Below are positions 28,361-37,311 of a stretch of 53,984 nucleotides of DNA, in pieces. Source of the DNA: an uncultured Verrucomicrobiota bacterium (GTDB taxonomy: Bacteria; Verrucomicrobiota; Kiritimatiellia; Kiritimatiellales; Pontiellaceae). Each line of letters opens with the position of its first letter. Position 1 is the first letter of the stretch. Below the pieces are notes generated by a model that made no database searches, had not been told where the DNA came from, and saw only the letters and a list, made by a program, of their open reading frames with translations. The position numbers and the translations under genes were made by a program. The stretch is from NCBI GenBank assembly GCA_913065005.1, contig CAJYAJ010000004.1, positions 1 to 53,984 on the forward strand. Direction: 5' to 3'.

Positions 28361-29434
28361 ATGGATACACACAAACGAAAACAACACCAAGACATCTACT
28401 CAGCAGACCATTCTGAAAAAGATTTATACACGCCCCAATACTCCAACAGTGTTGCCCAAGAAAGAAAACGAGATCTACAGCGCAAAAAAATAATCAACTT
28501 TACGCTAGGTATATCCGCCCTAACACTCTCGATCGGACTCGTCTACATCATCGTTAACACCTACATCAAATCAACAAACGAATCTGCCCCCACGACCTCT
28601 CTCGGAACTCAATACATTCCACGCTATGCACTCCAAGGCGAATCTCAATGGGTACTCGATTTCAATCGTAATTTCGCCACATCAAAATGGGATGGAGAAG
28701 GAGAAAGACCGATCAATCGTCTTTGGACAAAAAAAGCCGCATACAACATCATCCTCGCTGAAAAAGCCTATGAATTAGAACAATTCTCCGTTGCCGCCAC
28801 CTATTTTGAAAACGCCTTAGAAATCATGCCCGCACTCGAAGATGTTCGCGTGCCACTTGGCATGTGCTATTTCCAGATTGAAAAATTTGATCAAGCTATT
28901 AAACTATTTGAAAACATTAATATCGAACTTTTAGCCGAAGATGTCCTGAATAATTTAGGCGCTGTTTGCATTCAAACCGAAGCCTACGATCTCGCTGAAA
29001 AATATCTTCTGGTCGCACAAGAAAAAAACCCGATATATCCGGCCCTACTAAAAAACCTAGGACTCCTTTATCAAAAAACCGAGCAACATGATAAATCGAT
29101 TATCCACTACGAACGCTACTTTTTCCAACGCCCCGACGACACCAATAGCCGCTATGATTATGCACTCTTCCTCGCAAAAATTGGTAAATGGAAAGAGGCC
29201 AGCGAGCAACTCGATCTTCTTACTGCCGAAATCACGGACATTGCCAACCTGTACAATCTGCAAGCCCGCGTCGAATTAAAATTGGGAAATGCCGAAAAAG
29301 CTCTACAAGCCACCCGTCGGGCTTCTCAATTAACCGTTCCAAAAAATGCACTCAACTGGATGAGCGATTCAGAATTTGATCAGTTACGTGAAATCGATGA
29401 ATTTCAAGACCTGCTTAAATACAGAGCAGACTAA
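28361..29434 (+). CDS. Membrane-anchored TPR protein
   Basis: This 357-residue protein has a basic, polar N-terminus of about 45 residues, one membrane helix (about 46-68, NFTLGISALTLSIGLVYIIV), then helical repeats of 34 residues. They read like tetratricopeptide units: AATYFENALEIMPALEDVRVPLG, AIKLFENINIELLAEDVLNNLG, AEKYLLVAQEKNPIYPALLKNLG, SIIHYERYFFQRP. Such proteins scaffold complexes at the membrane; the partner is unknown. The last 20 bases overlap the end of pgpA on the other strand. Confidence 0.82.
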   Translation: MDTHKRKQHQDIYSADHSEKDLYTPQYSNSVAQERKRDLQRKKIINFTLGISALTLSIGLVYIIVNTYIKSTNESAPTTSLGTQYIPRYALQGESQWVLDFNRNFATSKWDGEGERPINRLWTKKAAYNIILAEKAYELEQFSVAATYFENALEIMPALEDVRVPLGMCYFQIEKFDQAIKLFENINIELLAEDVLNNLGAVCIQTEAYDLAEKYLLVAQEKNPIYPALLKNLGLLYQKTEQHDKSIIHYERYFFQRPDDTNSRYDYALFLAKIGKWKEASEQLDLLTAEITDIANLYNLQARVELKLGNAEKALQATRRASQLTVPKNALNWMSDSEFDQLREIDEFQDLLKYRAD

Positions 29435-29876
29435 TCCCATACGCCAGAAGTGTATTGCAACCCCAAGCAAGCAACGCAGCTAATAAATCATCAACCACCA
29501 CACCCCAACCACCAGATAAGCTTTGCACATTCCGAATCGGTGGCGGCTTTGTGATGTCAAAAATTCGATGAAAAATAAATCCACTTATCAAATAAAGGGG
29601 TGCAGAAAGACCTATCACACAGATCGGAAGTGTTAGATATTCATCAGCCACAATCGATTGCGGATCTTTCCCGCCAATCAACTTTTCCGCGCGATCACAC
29701 AAAGGAATAGAAACGAGAACCAATACAGCGGCAATCAATATCTGAATACCCAATGAATCGATCTGCATGAGGCCCCATCCAAGAGGCAGACCCACCAAAC
29801 ATCCGATTGTTCCCGGCATAATCGGACTCCGCCCAAGACCAAACCCTGTTGCAAACCAAAGAACCCATCTATCCAT
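29415..29876 (-). CDS. pgpA: Phosphatidylglycerophosphatase A
   Basis: PgpA removes the phosphate from phosphatidylglycerophosphate to give phosphatidylglycerol. The 153-residue membrane protein shows the family motifs GFGLGRSPIMPGTIGCLVGLPLGW, DPQSIVADEYLTLPI (metal site) and GGWGVVVDDLLAALLAW. Its 3' end overlaps the TPR gene tail by 20 bases. The upstream neighbour on the same strand is rsmE, 12 bases away. Confidence 0.93.
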   Translation of the reverse strand: MDRWVLWFATGFGLGRSPIMPGTIGCLVGLPLGWGLMQIDSLGIQILIAAVLVLVSIPLCDRAEKLIGGKDPQSIVADEYLTLPICVIGLSAPLYLISGFIFHRIFDITKPPPIRNVQSLSGGWGVVVDDLLAALLAWGCNTLLAYGISLLCI

Positions 29877-29888
29877 TTTAATCCTTTT

Positions 29889-30635
29889 TCAAAAAAGCCG
29901 AGTTGATTCCACGATACTTCTCGCCATTCCTAGTAAACTAATGGTCGCTGTATCACTACGCAAGATTCGACTTCCCAAACCCACACTCAAAAATCCCTGT
30001 TCCATAAATGTATCCAGCTCCGCTGTAGACCACCCGCCCTCAGGCCCCACCGCCAACACCCACTCCTTCTTAATCTTGATCGCAGACAACTGATCCATAA
30101 ACGTCGCCTTTTCTCTTGGATCGGCCACCCACTTCAAATGATCTGAAAAAACAGCCTGAAATTCCTCCTTAAAAAAAGAATCAAACCGAGGATATATCTT
30201 CACATCCGGCATCCAACTACCCCCCGACTGCGCTAAGCCTTCACGCAATAAGGGCTCATACATATCACGTTGAAGCACATGACTATCAAAATAATAACGC
30301 TCCACTCGATTCGCTCCTAAAAGATAGACATGATTGACACCCAGTGCCGCTATCTGCGCCCAAAGCCGACGCAACACTTTTGGTCGTGGCATCGCCAAAA
30401 GCAAATGAAGTGTTGGGCGCAAAGGAACGGCGCCCCATACGCAAGCCACCCGAACCATCTCTTCCTGCCACTCCATAATCGTGCCCTCGCCACGGGGCCC
30501 ATTCACGCAAACCATTCGGACTCGATCCCCAACACAAAGGTGCAAAACAGAACGAATATGCTCAGCACGAACTCCACTCAACCAAACTTCATCTGCATCA
30601 TTTAGTTCAGCCTCATCCACTAAAATCCAATTCAT
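29889..30635 (-). CDS. rsmE: 16S rRNA (uracil-1498-N3)-methyltransferase RsmE
   Basis: This is a SPOUT methyltransferase of 248 residues. An N-terminal PUA-like domain (HIRSVLHLCVGDRVRMV) is followed by LLLAMPRPKVLRRLWAQIAALGVNHVYL. The C-terminal knot has VLAVGPEGGWSTAELDTF and VGLGSRILRSDTATISLL, both diagnostic of RsmE. It methylates U1498 of 16S rRNA in the decoding centre. A TTG or ATG start further upstream is not needed. Confidence 0.94.
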   Translation of the reverse strand: MNWILVDEAELNDADEVWLSGVRAEHIRSVLHLCVGDRVRMVCVNGPRGEGTIMEWQEEMVRVACVWGAVPLRPTLHLLLAMPRPKVLRRLWAQIAALGVNHVYLLGANRVERYYFDSHVLQRDMYEPLLREGLAQSGGSWMPDVKIYPRFDSFFKEEFQAVFSDHLKWVADPREKATFMDQLSAIKIKKEWVLAVGPEGGWSTAELDTFMEQGFLSVGLGSRILRSDTATISLLGMARSIVESTRLF

Positions 30636-30727
30636 GATCCCAGTCTGCCTCGACCTCCATACAGATGCAACTCGACATCTTTCTTTTCCCCATTGCGCTT
30701 TTCATCCACCACGCTATCATCGCCAAC

Positions 30728-31492
30728 ATGATCGATATATTACTCTGCAACGACGACGGTATACATGCCCCCGGCATCTACGAACTCCACCAATCACTTC
30801 AACCAATCGCATCCATTGATCTTATTGCTCCTGATGCAGAACGCAGTGCGGCTGGCCATGCGATCACCCTGACCGACCCTCTCAAAGTGATGCCCATCGA
30901 AAAAAACGATCAACCATTTGGTTTAGCCGTAAGCGGCACCCCTGCCGACTGCATTAAACTATCGCTTTGTCACTTACGTAAAACAAATCCACCCGATCTG
31001 GTGGTCAGCGGTATTAATTTAGGATCCAATACCGGTATTAGTGTTTTATATTCAGGAACCGTCTCTGCCGCCAGCGAAGCCGTAATTCTAGGCATTCCCG
31101 GAATCGCCATCTCACTTTGTACCTATCATAATCCTCATTGGGAAACAGCCGCCCACGTTGCACGTGAGATCGTTAAAAAACAAAAAAAAGACCCCTTGCC
31201 ACCCGGCGTCCTTCTCAATGTAAATGTGCCTAATGTGCCTCTCAACGAATTAAAAGGATTTCAAGTGGCAAGAATGGGGCGATCTCGATTTGTTGAGCGA
31301 TTTAGTACACATCAAGACCCACGCGGAAACACCTACTACTGGCTCGACGGCGATCTAGAACTTCTAGACGATCGACCTAATACCGATGTCCATGTGGTAG
31401 AAGCTGGATTTGCATCTCTGACACCAATTCATATAGACCTCACAGCCGAAAGTGCCATAGAACAACTTACTCATTGGAACAAAACCTTTTAA
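30728..31492 (+). CDS. surE: 5'-nucleotidase SurE
   Basis: SurE is a metal-dependent nucleoside-monophosphate and polyphosphate phosphatase. I place the start at the ATG giving MIDILLCNDDGIHAPGI, since the longer frame from 30665 adds 21 residues not found in the family. The metal site is NDDG; further motifs are PDAERSAAGHAIT, GTPADCIKLSL, and VVSGINLGSNTGISVLYSGTVSAASEA. Length 254. Its TAA stop shares TTAA with the lipB stop on the other strand. Confidence 0.95.
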   Translation: MIDILLCNDDGIHAPGIYELHQSLQPIASIDLIAPDAERSAAGHAITLTDPLKVMPIEKNDQPFGLAVSGTPADCIKLSLCHLRKTNPPDLVVSGINLGSNTGISVLYSGTVSAASEAVILGIPGIAISLCTYHNPHWETAAHVAREIVKKQKKDPLPPGVLLNVNVPNVPLNELKGFQVARMGRSRFVERFSTHQDPRGNTYYWLDGDLELLDDRPNTDVHVVEAGFASLTPIHIDLTAESAIEQLTHWNKTF

Positions 31493-32199
31493 AATCGAGG
31501 CGGATCGCAAGCCATCAAAGCTTCTGGCAAAAGATCCATCGATTGATACCGTATCAAATTTCGTCCCATCACCTCTTCGAAACAGTCCAAAAGTTTTGAC
31601 CCCACAGCCGGCATGGAAGGCATATCTTCACCCAGTAATTTTGATAACGTAGTCACAGGTTCTCCTTCCAACCCACAAGGTACAATGGTCTCGAAACCCG
31701 CTAACTCGTTTTCAACATTAAAACTCATTCCATGAAACGAAACCCACCGTTTAAGTCGAAAACCAATAGCCGCAATTTTACCCTGCTCCGTCCAAGTTCC
31801 CGACTTCCCTTCCCGCCGGAAACCATCCACACTAAAGGTAGCTAAAGTCTGAATCGCGATCTCTTCCAAATTAAATAAATAGCCGTGCGCATCCGCCTCA
31901 TTTCCACCCAAATGTAAAATAGGATACAAGACCCACTGGCCCGGGCCATGAAACGTGACATCGCCACCCCGCTCCACCTGAAAAAGATCAATCCCTAGAT
32001 CTGCATACTCCTGTTCACTCTTCAGCAGATAATTATCACGCCCACGATTTCCCAACGTAACCGTGGGTGTATGCTGAAGTAAAACAACGGTATCCGGAAT
32101 TTTTCCCGCCTGTCTAGCCGCCAACAAACGATACTGAAATAATAGCCCTGCTTCATATGCAACAGGTTCATCAAAAGTTATAGACCACGCGTTATCCAT
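31489..32199 (-). CDS. lipB: Octanoyl-[acyl-carrier-protein]:protein N-octanoyltransferase LipB
   Basis: LipB moves octanoate from acyl carrier protein to lipoyl domains such as GcvH, the first step of lipoate assembly. The 236-residue protein has LLQHTPTVTLGNRG, GGDVTFHGPGQWVLYPI, KIAAIGFRLKRWVSFHG (with the catalytic lysine region) and GFETIVPCGLEGEPVTTL (with the active-site cysteine). The gene starts 2 bases after a terminator-like hairpin that ends gcvH. There is no clear ribosome binding site in front of its ATG. LipA is not in the window. Confidence 0.94.
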   Translation of the reverse strand: MDNAWSITFDEPVAYEAGLLFQYRLLAARQAGKIPDTVVLLQHTPTVTLGNRGRDNYLLKSEQEYADLGIDLFQVERGGDVTFHGPGQWVLYPILHLGGNEADAHGYLFNLEEIAIQTLATFSVDGFRREGKSGTWTEQGKIAAIGFRLKRWVSFHGMSFNVENELAGFETIVPCGLEGEPVTTLSKLLGEDMPSMPAVGSKLLDCFEEVMGRNLIRYQSMDLLPEALMACDPPRF

Positions 32200-32201
32200 A
32201 C

Positions 32202-32225
32202 AAAAAAGGGAGGCTCAACCCTCCC
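32202..32225 (-). terminator. Rho-independent terminator after gcvH, immediately before lipB
   Basis: On the minus strand GGGAGG, a 6-base loop (GTTGAG) and CCTCCC are followed by six T. This is the shape of an intrinsic terminator. It sits between the gcvH stop and the lipB ATG, ending 2 bases before the latter. It could end gcvH transcription or act as an attenuator for lipB. Confidence 0.75.
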
Positions 32226-32249
32226 TCAAATCCTTTAACATATTCACCA

Positions 32250-32633
32250 TTATGACTGCGGACAAATTTCTTCATACGAATTTGCATCCATCAAAACATC
32301 CAACTCCGATTCATCCATCACTTTTAACTTAAATAACCAACCAGCACCAAAGGCATCCGCATTAATCGTTTCTGGAGCATCTTCAAGAACCGGATTGATC
32401 TCCACAATCTCACCCGCAATCGGCGCATATACATCCGCAGCCGCCTTCACAGATTCCACCACAGCCGCTTCATCACCCGCAGCAAAAGTAGTCCCTACTT
32501 CCGGCAACTCAACAAACGTTAAATCAGACAACTGACTTTGTGCAAAATCCGTAATCCCAATCGTTGCAACTTCACCCTCAAACGAAACCCACTCATGTGA
32601 CTTTGAATAGAAAAAATCTTCTGGTATAGCCAT
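32250..32633 (-). CDS. gcvH: Glycine cleavage system H protein
   Basis: GcvH is the lipoyl-carrying shuttle of glycine cleavage. The 127-residue protein has FYSKSHEWV, ATIGITDFAQSQLSDLTFVELPEVGT, and the lipoylation segment AAVVESVKAAADVYAPIAGEI with the modified lysine in ESVKA. AAGGAG lies 6 bases before the ATG. No gcvT or gcvP is visible nearby, so here it may also serve as the lipoyl relay protein for other enzymes. That is inference. Confidence 0.95.
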   Translation of the reverse strand: MAIPEDFFYSKSHEWVSFEGEVATIGITDFAQSQLSDLTFVELPEVGTTFAAGDEAAVVESVKAAADVYAPIAGEIVEINPVLEDAPETINADAFGAGWLFKLKVMDESELDVLMDANSYEEICPQS

Positions 32634-32662
32634 TTTTTACTCCTTGAAACTGATTAAAAAAA

Positions 32663-32736
32663 TGGAGGTGCGGACCGGATTCGAACCGGTGTTCATGGAT
32701 TTGCAATCCAGCGCCTAACCACTTGGCTACCGCACC
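32663..32736 (-). tRNA. tRNA-Cys (anticodon GCA)
   Basis: A 74-base cloverleaf reads on the minus strand from GGTGCGG (32736) to the paired CCGCACC, discriminator U and an encoded CCA (32665-32663). The anticodon arm is CTGGA-TTGCAAA-TCCAT (GCA), the T arm has GGTTCGAATCC, and the D arm has AGCCAAGTGGTTAGG. It lies just upstream of gcvH, between panC and gcvH. Confidence 0.96.
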
Positions 32737-32802
32737 TCTCTTACACGACGCCGAGAATGTAATCTTCACCGCTTCGCAAGCAAATAAAAAAGCGACATAA
32801 AA

Positions 32803-33651
32803 TCAACCCAACCGTAAAACAGAGTTATCAATCAAGCGAACCGACTCCAATTTAACCGCAATCGCAAGCAACGCCGATGAACCAAGCTGCTCGACAGGTT
32901 CCAACGTAACATCATCAACCACAACCACATAGTCCACAATCAAACTCGGCACACGAGCCAACCGATCTCGAACCCCCTGCATCAACACCTCCGTCGATCG
33001 CTCACCCTGTTCCACCCATTTTTTAGCCAACTCAATCGCTTCATATATCACGACTGCATCCGCCCGCGCCACTTTCGACAATCGCTGATTCCTAGAACTC
33101 ATCGCCAATCCATCCGATTCACGAACAATTTCTCCCCGAACGATCTCAACAGCTATATTCAAATCACGCACCATCCGTTCAATAATTCGCAGTTGTTGAG
33201 CATCCTTCTCGCCAAATACAGCCAAATCCGGTTGTACCCAATTAAACAATTTCAGCACAATCGTACAAACTCCGCGAAAATGACCAGGACGAGACCCTCC
33301 GCAAAGACCCCGACTTAACTGTTCCTCATCAATCCAAACACTCGCATCCGGCGCATACACCCTATCCGCAGAAGGCGCAAAAAGAACATCCACTCCCAAT
33401 GCCTCACACCGCGCTTTATCCTGCTCCAACGTCTTGGGATAAGAGGTAAGATCCGATACCTCTCCAAATTGTGTCGGATTCACAAACAAACTCACCACGA
33501 CTTCATCTGCCTGCATTCGTGCCAGCTCAATCAACGAAAGATGTCCCACATGTAACGCACCCATCGTTGGCACAAGCGCCACTCTTCCGAGACAACACCG
33601 ACGCTCCTTTGCCCAATCCATCATTGCCTCTGGATTTTCAATGAACCGCAT
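32803..33651 (-). CDS. panC: Pantothenate synthetase
   Basis: PanC joins pantoate and beta-alanine using ATP. The protein has ALVPTMGALHVGHLSLIE (with the HxGH nucleotide motif), VSLFVNPTQFGEVSDL, GHFRGVCTIVLKLFN, VFGEKDAQQLRII and GLAMSSRNQRLS. I chose the ATG at 33651 (2 bases past the panB stop) over the TTG at 33657, giving 282 residues. It completes the two-step panB-panC pair. Confidence 0.95.
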   Translation of the reverse strand: MRFIENPEAMMDWAKERRCCLGRVALVPTMGALHVGHLSLIELARMQADEVVVSLFVNPTQFGEVSDLTSYPKTLEQDKARCEALGVDVLFAPSADRVYAPDASVWIDEEQLSRGLCGGSRPGHFRGVCTIVLKLFNWVQPDLAVFGEKDAQQLRIIERMVRDLNIAVEIVRGEIVRESDGLAMSSRNQRLSKVARADAVVIYEAIELAKKWVEQGERSTEVLMQGVRDRLARVPSLIVDYVVVVDDVTLEPVEQLGSSALLAIAVKLESVRLIDNSVLRLG

Positions 33652-33653
33652 CT

Positions 33654-34448
33654 TCAATAACTTTGGTTCTCATCCGGAAAATCACCACCTTCAACGGCCG
33701 CTTTAAAGGTCGCCAAAGCCTCTTCGATCTGAGGAGCAAGTTGCGCAAAGGGTTTAACAAAAGAAGGAACCGGCTTCCGGCTCAAGCCCAATACATCCGA
33801 AATCACCAACACCTGCGCATCACAAGACGAACCCGCCCCAATGCCCACCGTCGGTATAGAAAGTGCTTTCGTAATCTGTGCACTCAACTCAGCCGGAATG
33901 CACTCCAATACAACTGCAAAAGCGCCCGCCTGCTCAACCGCCATAGCATCATCCATAATTCGTTGTGCTGCTGCTGAATTGGTTCCCTGCACCCGATAAC
34001 CCCCTAACTCTTTCACCGACTGAGGAGTTAATCCAATATGCGCTAAAACAGGTATTCCATTCTCAACTAACGCCTCAATCAAATCAGCCCGAATGGAGCC
34101 CCCTTCAACTTTGACAGCATCCGCACCCGCATCCTTTAAAAAACGACCCGCATTCGCCAACCCACACTCCATCGAAGACTGGTACGACATGAAAGGCATA
34201 TCCGCAATCACCAACGCACGCTCCACCCCACGAGCAACCGCTGCCGTATGATGCACCATCTCATCCATAGTCACCGGAAGCGTACTCTCATACCCCAATG
34301 AAGTCATACCCAGGGAATCACCCACTAAAACCGCCGGCAACCCCGCCGCTTCCACCCAACTTGCCGATAACGCATCATACGCCGTCAGCATCGCCCAAGG
34401 TTTATCACCCTTCATCTTTTTAATATCAACTGCCGTCCACCGCTTCAT
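33654..34448 (-). CDS. panB: 3-methyl-2-oxobutanoate hydroxymethyltransferase
   Basis: PanB makes ketopantoate from ketoisovalerate and methylene-tetrahydrofolate, the first committed step to pantothenate. The protein has WAMLTAYDALSA, VLVGDSLGMTSLGYESTLPVT, DMPFMSY, AVKVEGG, HIGLTPQS and VLECIPAEL. The ATG 34448 is preferred over the TTG at 34466 because it follows the folK stop by 4 bases and matches the family start. About 264 residues. Confidence 0.95.
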   Translation of the reverse strand: MKRWTAVDIKKMKGDKPWAMLTAYDALSASWVEAAGLPAVLVGDSLGMTSLGYESTLPVTMDEMVHHTAAVARGVERALVIADMPFMSYQSSMECGLANAGRFLKDAGADAVKVEGGSIRADLIEALVENGIPVLAHIGLTPQSVKELGGYRVQGTNSAAAQRIMDDAMAVEQAGAFAVVLECIPAELSAQITKALSIPTVGIGAGSSCDAQVLVISDVLGLSRKPVPSFVKPFAQLAPQIEEALATFKAAVEGGDFPDENQSY

Positions 34449-34452
34449 CTGA

Positions 34453-34956
34453 TTACCAACTTTCAATCACTCTTTCCACACGCTCTTCCGCTATAAGCGA
34501 CCGCCACACATGCATAACCGCTCGAGGCTCGCCCGGCAACATCAAATGCGGTCGCACCTCCGCCAACGGTGCCAATACAAAGTTTCGTTCACGCCATCGC
34601 GGATGAGGCACCGTTAAATCGATAGAATCAATTATACAACAACCCGCATATAAAATATCAATATCTACCGTTCGAGGTTCATTGCGCTCACCCGATCTCA
34701 CTCGACCCAACTCTTTCTCCACCGCTCCCAATCGCACCAACCACTCCTCCGCCGAAGCTTCACTCTCAATCAAGATCACCGCATTTAAAAAATTATAATC
34801 CGCATAATCGACAGCCACATCAACTGGATCCGTTGAATACACAGAAGATTGTCCCACCAAAATCGCATCGCCATATAACAACAACCCATCCCGCGCCGCC
34901 TTCAAATAGCCCAATCGATTCCCCTGATTGGATCCCAAACTAAAGCCGATTTCCAT
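34453..34956 (-). CDS. folK: 2-amino-4-hydroxy-6-hydroxymethyldihydropteridine pyrophosphokinase
   Basis: HPPK transfers pyrophosphate to the pterin in folate synthesis. The 167-residue protein opens GFSLGSNQGNRLGYL. It shows SSVYSTDPVDV, the ERNEPRTVDIDILYAG segment with metal-binding aspartates, and VPHPRWRERNFVLAPLAEV. It overlaps dapF upstream by 17 bases and sits ahead of panB, an order that gathers cofactor genes. Confidence 0.94.
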   Translation of the reverse strand: MEIGFSLGSNQGNRLGYLKAARDGLLLYGDAILVGQSSVYSTDPVDVAVDYADYNFLNAVILIESEASAEEWLVRLGAVEKELGRVRSGERNEPRTVDIDILYAGCCIIDSIDLTVPHPRWRERNFVLAPLAEVRPHLMLPGEPRAVMHVWRSLIAEERVERVIESW

Positions 34957-35743
34957 CTTCCCAACACCCCTTATTCACCACAACAGCACACCCCATCAAC
35001 ACCGCAAAACCCGCCTCATCATCCACCGTTAAAATCTCTCCACTTCGACAAAAAACCACTACGGGAAAATCACTTTTTTTTCGTAATACCGCTAACCGCG
35101 CCACCGCAAGTGCCCCCGTTCCACACGCCAATGTTTCTCCCTCAACGCCCCGCTCATACGTACGCAAATGAACGCCACCCTTTTCATCCACAGTCGCAAC
35201 ACTCACATTGGTACCCCCCGGAGAAAAAAACGAATGATACCGAATCAACGCTCCAACAGTATCTAATTCCATCTCTCCAACCGCATCCAGATCATCCAAC
35301 CACATCACCGCATGCGGCACCCCCGTATCGATCAGATCCAACCGATGAGCCTCCGTAACACATACATCGAATTCAGCCTCCTGCCATTCGCCCAACCGCA
35401 AACAGATTCGATCTTCATCCAAGCGAGCTTCAATCACACCCGCTCCTGTCTCAATTTCAACCCGCTCTTCAACCAAACCTAAATCGGCTGCAAAACGCGT
35501 GATGCACCGCGCTCCATTTCCGCACATCGAAACCTCCGTACCATCCGGATTGAAAAACCGCATCCGAACCCCAGCACAAGTCGAAGGTTGAAGTAAGATC
35601 AGCCCATCCGAACCAATCCCCGTCTCGCGATTACACATCGCTTGAATACGAGCCACATCCCCCACAGCAAATGTTTTCGAACGATCGTCAATGACAACAA
35701 AATCATTCCCCGCTCCATGCATTTTTGTATAATCGATTTTCAC
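34940..35743 (-). CDS. dapF: Diaminopimelate epimerase
   Basis: DapF converts LL- to meso-diaminopimelate for lysine and peptidoglycan. Its features are TKMHGAGNDFVVIDD, SMCGNGARCITRFAADLG (first catalytic Cys) and YERGVEGETLACGTGALAVARLA (second catalytic Cys). I start it at the GTG 35743 giving VKIDYTKMHG; the upstream ATG at 35824 would add 27 basic residues unlike the family and would lie inside the terminator of oadB. Length 267. Confidence 0.93.
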   Translation of the reverse strand: MKIDYTKMHGAGNDFVVIDDRSKTFAVGDVARIQAMCNRETGIGSDGLILLQPSTCAGVRMRFFNPDGTEVSMCGNGARCITRFAADLGLVEERVEIETGAGVIEARLDEDRICLRLGEWQEAEFDVCVTEAHRLDLIDTGVPHAVMWLDDLDAVGEMELDTVGALIRYHSFFSPGGTNVSVATVDEKGGVHLRTYERGVEGETLACGTGALAVARLAVLRKKSDFPVVVFCRSGEILTVDDEAGFAVLMGCAVVVNKGCWEDGNRL

Positions 35744-35783
35744 CCGTCTAGCTTGCCACACTTTCAATCTTCTGCCCAAACAC

Positions 35784-35811
35784 AAAAAAAGGCCGCCCTT
35801 TCGGCGACCTT
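35784..35811 (-). terminator. Rho-independent terminator downstream of oadB
   Basis: On the minus strand AAGGTCGCC, a five-base loop GAAAG and GGCGGCCTT form a 9-base-pair stem with one G-T pair. A run of seven T follows. It lies about 20 bases after the oadB stop and should separate the oad operon from dapF. Confidence 0.85.
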
Positions 35812-35832
35812 TCAAAATCCACAAAAACCCGA

Positions 35833-37284
35833 TTAGCTCACCAATGCCAACAACACACCCGCCGCAACCGCTGAGCCGATCACACCCGCCACATTCGGGC
35901 CCATCGCATGCATCAACAAAAAGTTTTGCGGATTCGCTTCCAGCCCCACTTTGTTCGAAACCCGCGCCGCCATCGGCACCGCCGAAACGCCCGCAGACCC
36001 GATTAATGGATTAATCTTCTCTTTGCTCAACTTATTCATCAACTTCGCCAATAAAACCCCCGACGCAGTTCCAATCACAAACGCCGCCAGTCCCAAACCA
36101 AGAATCCCCAACGTTTCCACATTCAAGAATTTATCCGCCGCCAGCTTCGAACCAACCGCCAAACCCAACATAATCGTCACAATATTAATCAACGCATTTT
36201 GAGCCGTATCCGACAGACGATCCACCACACAAGATTCCTTCATCAAATTACCCAACATCAACATCCCAATCAACGGAGTTGCCGAAGGCAATAACAACAA
36301 ACAAATCACCAATACCATCAACGGAAACACAATTTTTTCCACCTTACTCACCGGACGCAACTGCTTCATCTCAATCGCCCGCTCCTCCGGCGTCGTCAAC
36401 AACTTCATAATCGGAGGCTGAATAATCGGAACCAACGCCATATACGAATACGCCGCAACAGCAATAGCCCCTAATAAATTAGGCGCCAACCGCGATGCCA
36501 AGAAAATCGCTGTCGGCCCATCCGCCCCGCCGATAATTCCAATCGCAGCCGCATCTTCAAGCGAGAACAACCCGCCCAACGAAACGGCACCCAACAACGC
36601 CAAGAAAATTCCAAACTGAGCCGCCGCGCCCAACAACGCCGTTTTCGGATTCGCCAACAGCGGACCGAAATCAGTCATCGCACCCACGCCCAAAAAAATC
36701 AACAACGGGAAAACGCCCGACTCAACACCCACCGTATAGAAATAATACAAAAACCCACCCGGCTGACCCGGCATCGGCTCTCCCGCAATACCCGCCACAG
36801 GAATGTTCGTTAAAATAGCACCAAATCCGATCGGCAATAACAGCAAAGGCTCAAATCCCTTCGCAATAGCCAAATAAATCAAACCCAGCCCCACGAAAAT
36901 CATAATAAACTGGCCAACCCCTTTCGGAAGCAACGCCTGCTCATTAAACCCCTTCAAACGCGCTTCTGCCAACAACTCCCGATACGGCGCTAGCTCCGCC
37001 TCAGAAATACCATGAGCCTTCGCATCCGACAGAACCTTCACCACCCCCGCAAAATGACCTGCAGAAAGTTCCGCATCTACCGTCTTTGCCAAGGCACTCC
37101 GATAAGCCGCTTCCTTCTCTTCCGCAGTCTGCGGATTAAAGAAACGATAAACACCCGTCTCCTTCCAAAGTTTATTAAACCCCTCTGCAATCGAGATGCT
37201 CTCACGGCTCTCGGCCGCCTCAACCGCCGGAGCACCTCCCAAGAGAACCCCCGCAACCGCTACCACTAACAATCCTTTTTTCAT
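35833..37284 (-). CDS. oadB: Na+-translocating oxaloacetate decarboxylase-type beta subunit with extra N-terminal domain
   Basis: The membrane subunit decarboxylates the carboxybiotin and pumps Na+. It has the family marks [38 protein letters not shown] (the Asp-containing ion site) and a C-terminal [17 protein letters not shown]. At 483 residues it is about 50-100 longer than usual. Residues 1-23 look like a signal peptide (VEA-AE cut), followed by a helical stretch up to about residue 115. The family start [10 protein letters not shown] is separated from the next family block, [17 protein letters not shown], by about 70 extra residues. The ATG at 37284 has GGGAG in front; a GTG at 37302 is possible. 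Confidence 0.88.
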   Translation of the reverse strand: MKKGLLVVAVAGVLLGGAPAVEAAESRESISIAEGFNKLWKETGVYRFFNPQTAEEKEAAYRSALAKTVDAELSAGHFAGVVKVLSDAKAHGISEAELAPYRELLAEARLKGFNEQALLPKGVGQFIMIFVGLGLIYLAIAKGFEPLLLLPIGFGAILTNIPVAGIAGEPMPGQPGGFLYYFYTVGVESGVFPLLIFLGVGAMTDFGPLLANPKTALLGAAAQFGIFLALLGAVSLGGLFSLEDAAAIGIIGGADGPTAIFLASRLAPNLLGAIAVAAYSYMALVPIIQPPIMKLLTTPEERAIEMKQLRPVSKVEKIVFPLMVLVICLLLLPSATPLIGMLMLGNLMKESCVVDRLSDTAQNALINIVTIMLGLAVGSKLAADKFLNVETLGILGLGLAAFVIGTASGVLLAKLMNKLSKEKINPLIGSAGVSAVPMAARVSNKVGLEANPQNFLLMHAMGPNVAGVIGSAVAAGVLLALVS

Positions 37285-37311
37285 CAGATCCGCTCCCTTC
37301 ACGGTATTGCC

